A stretch of 64,000 nt of DNA from Onchidella celtica (taxonomy: Eukaryota; Mollusca; Gastropoda; Systellommatophora; Onchidiidae): contig OZ007582.1 in NCBI GenBank assembly GCA_963931925.1, positions 20,852,792 through 20,916,791 of the forward strand, given 5' to 3'. Under the pieces are notes generated by a model. It was not told where the DNA came from. It searched no databases and saw only the letters and a program-made list of their open reading frames with translations. This document shows, piece after piece, positions 63,805-64,000 of this stretch; position 1 is the stretch's first letter; the number at the start of each line of letters is the position of its first letter. Both the position numbers and the translations under genes were made by a program.

Positions 63805-64000
63805 TAAGATTTTTAAAAAATAAGATAAGATAAGATAAGATAAATTTTATTCGTCCTTGTACAAGGAAATTTGTTTTGATCATTGAATACATAACAATAC
63901 AGTTACAGAAGCAGAAAGTATGATACATAGCGCGCACACACACATATATACACACACGCTGATAAATTAACTAAATTAACAAAATTAACCTGCACCTTTG
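63805..64000 (-). mobile_element. Non-LTR retrotransposon 3' end with GATAA-type tail, continues past window
   Basis: On the minus strand the sequence 'aaatttccttgtacaaggacg' leads to 'aataaaatttatc' and then TTATC repeated about five times. A 'TTTATTnGTCC...AAGGAAATTT' end with TTATC/GATAA repeats is a common LINE tail in animals. The body lies beyond 64,000. Confidence 0.55.

Noticed and set aside
1-64000. CRISPR arrays, operons or other prokaryotic systems
   Set aside because: Spliced gene structure and eukaryotic transposons throughout; the repeats are microsatellites and mobile elements.

Overview
The window is from an animal nuclear genome. It is AT-rich, coding sequence is cut into small exons with GT-AG introns, and it carries relics of piggyBac, Tigger/pogo, hAT, LTR and several non-LTR elements plus microsatellites. 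A mollusc, probably a gastropod, is my best guess. That rests on the type of gene and repeat mix, not on a diagnostic marker; another lophotrochozoan or invertebrate deuterostome is possible.

Almost the whole window is one intact minus-strand gene. I assembled 41 coding exons from 63,192 down to a stop codon at 4,793. Their splice phases close exactly (5,972 coding bases, about 1,990 codons including the stop). The 5' end, with start codon, signal peptide and promoter, lies beyond 64,000. Domain order is NIDO (63.2-57.7 kb), AMOP (50.3-48.6 kb), VWD (47.4-45.3 kb), a conserved post-VWD block and an Ig/cadherin-like fold (45.0-43.1 kb), about 21 EGF-like modules (42.6-22.3 kb), a SEA domain (20.8-16.2 kb), a short Cys-rich segment (10.3 kb), one transmembrane helix (8.7 kb) and a Tyr-rich cytoplasmic tail (6.6-4.8 kb). 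This is the MUC4 / invertebrate 'mucin-like protein' architecture: a large type I membrane glycoprotein expected on epithelial surfaces. It has two possible self-cleavage points, GDPH in the VWD and GSLEV in the SEA domain.

The introns hold the rest. By region: 1-3.7 kb is downstream of the gene and has a LINE tail, a tRNA-like SINE, a piggyBac pseudogene and a Tigger/pogo remnant. A 3.6-kb foldback structure with arms of about 1.4 kb occupies 12.1-15.8 kb. A decayed LINE and a solo LTR lie at 18.6-20.5 kb, and the same LTR recurs at 35.5-36.6 kb. An unidentified, partly GC-rich block lies at 27.9-30.3 kb. A 5'-truncated LINE lies at 41.3-41.9 kb. A decayed hAT element and three copies of an 'ACTAG...TATAGAT' repeat lie between 50 and 61 kb. 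I see no second convincing protein-coding gene, no CRISPR and no prokaryotic system.

Exon borders were read by eye from splice consensus, phase and domain homology. The least certain are exon 4 (58.8 kb), the 14-nt exon 37 (9.58 kb) and the 5' border of exon 39 (6.6 kb).
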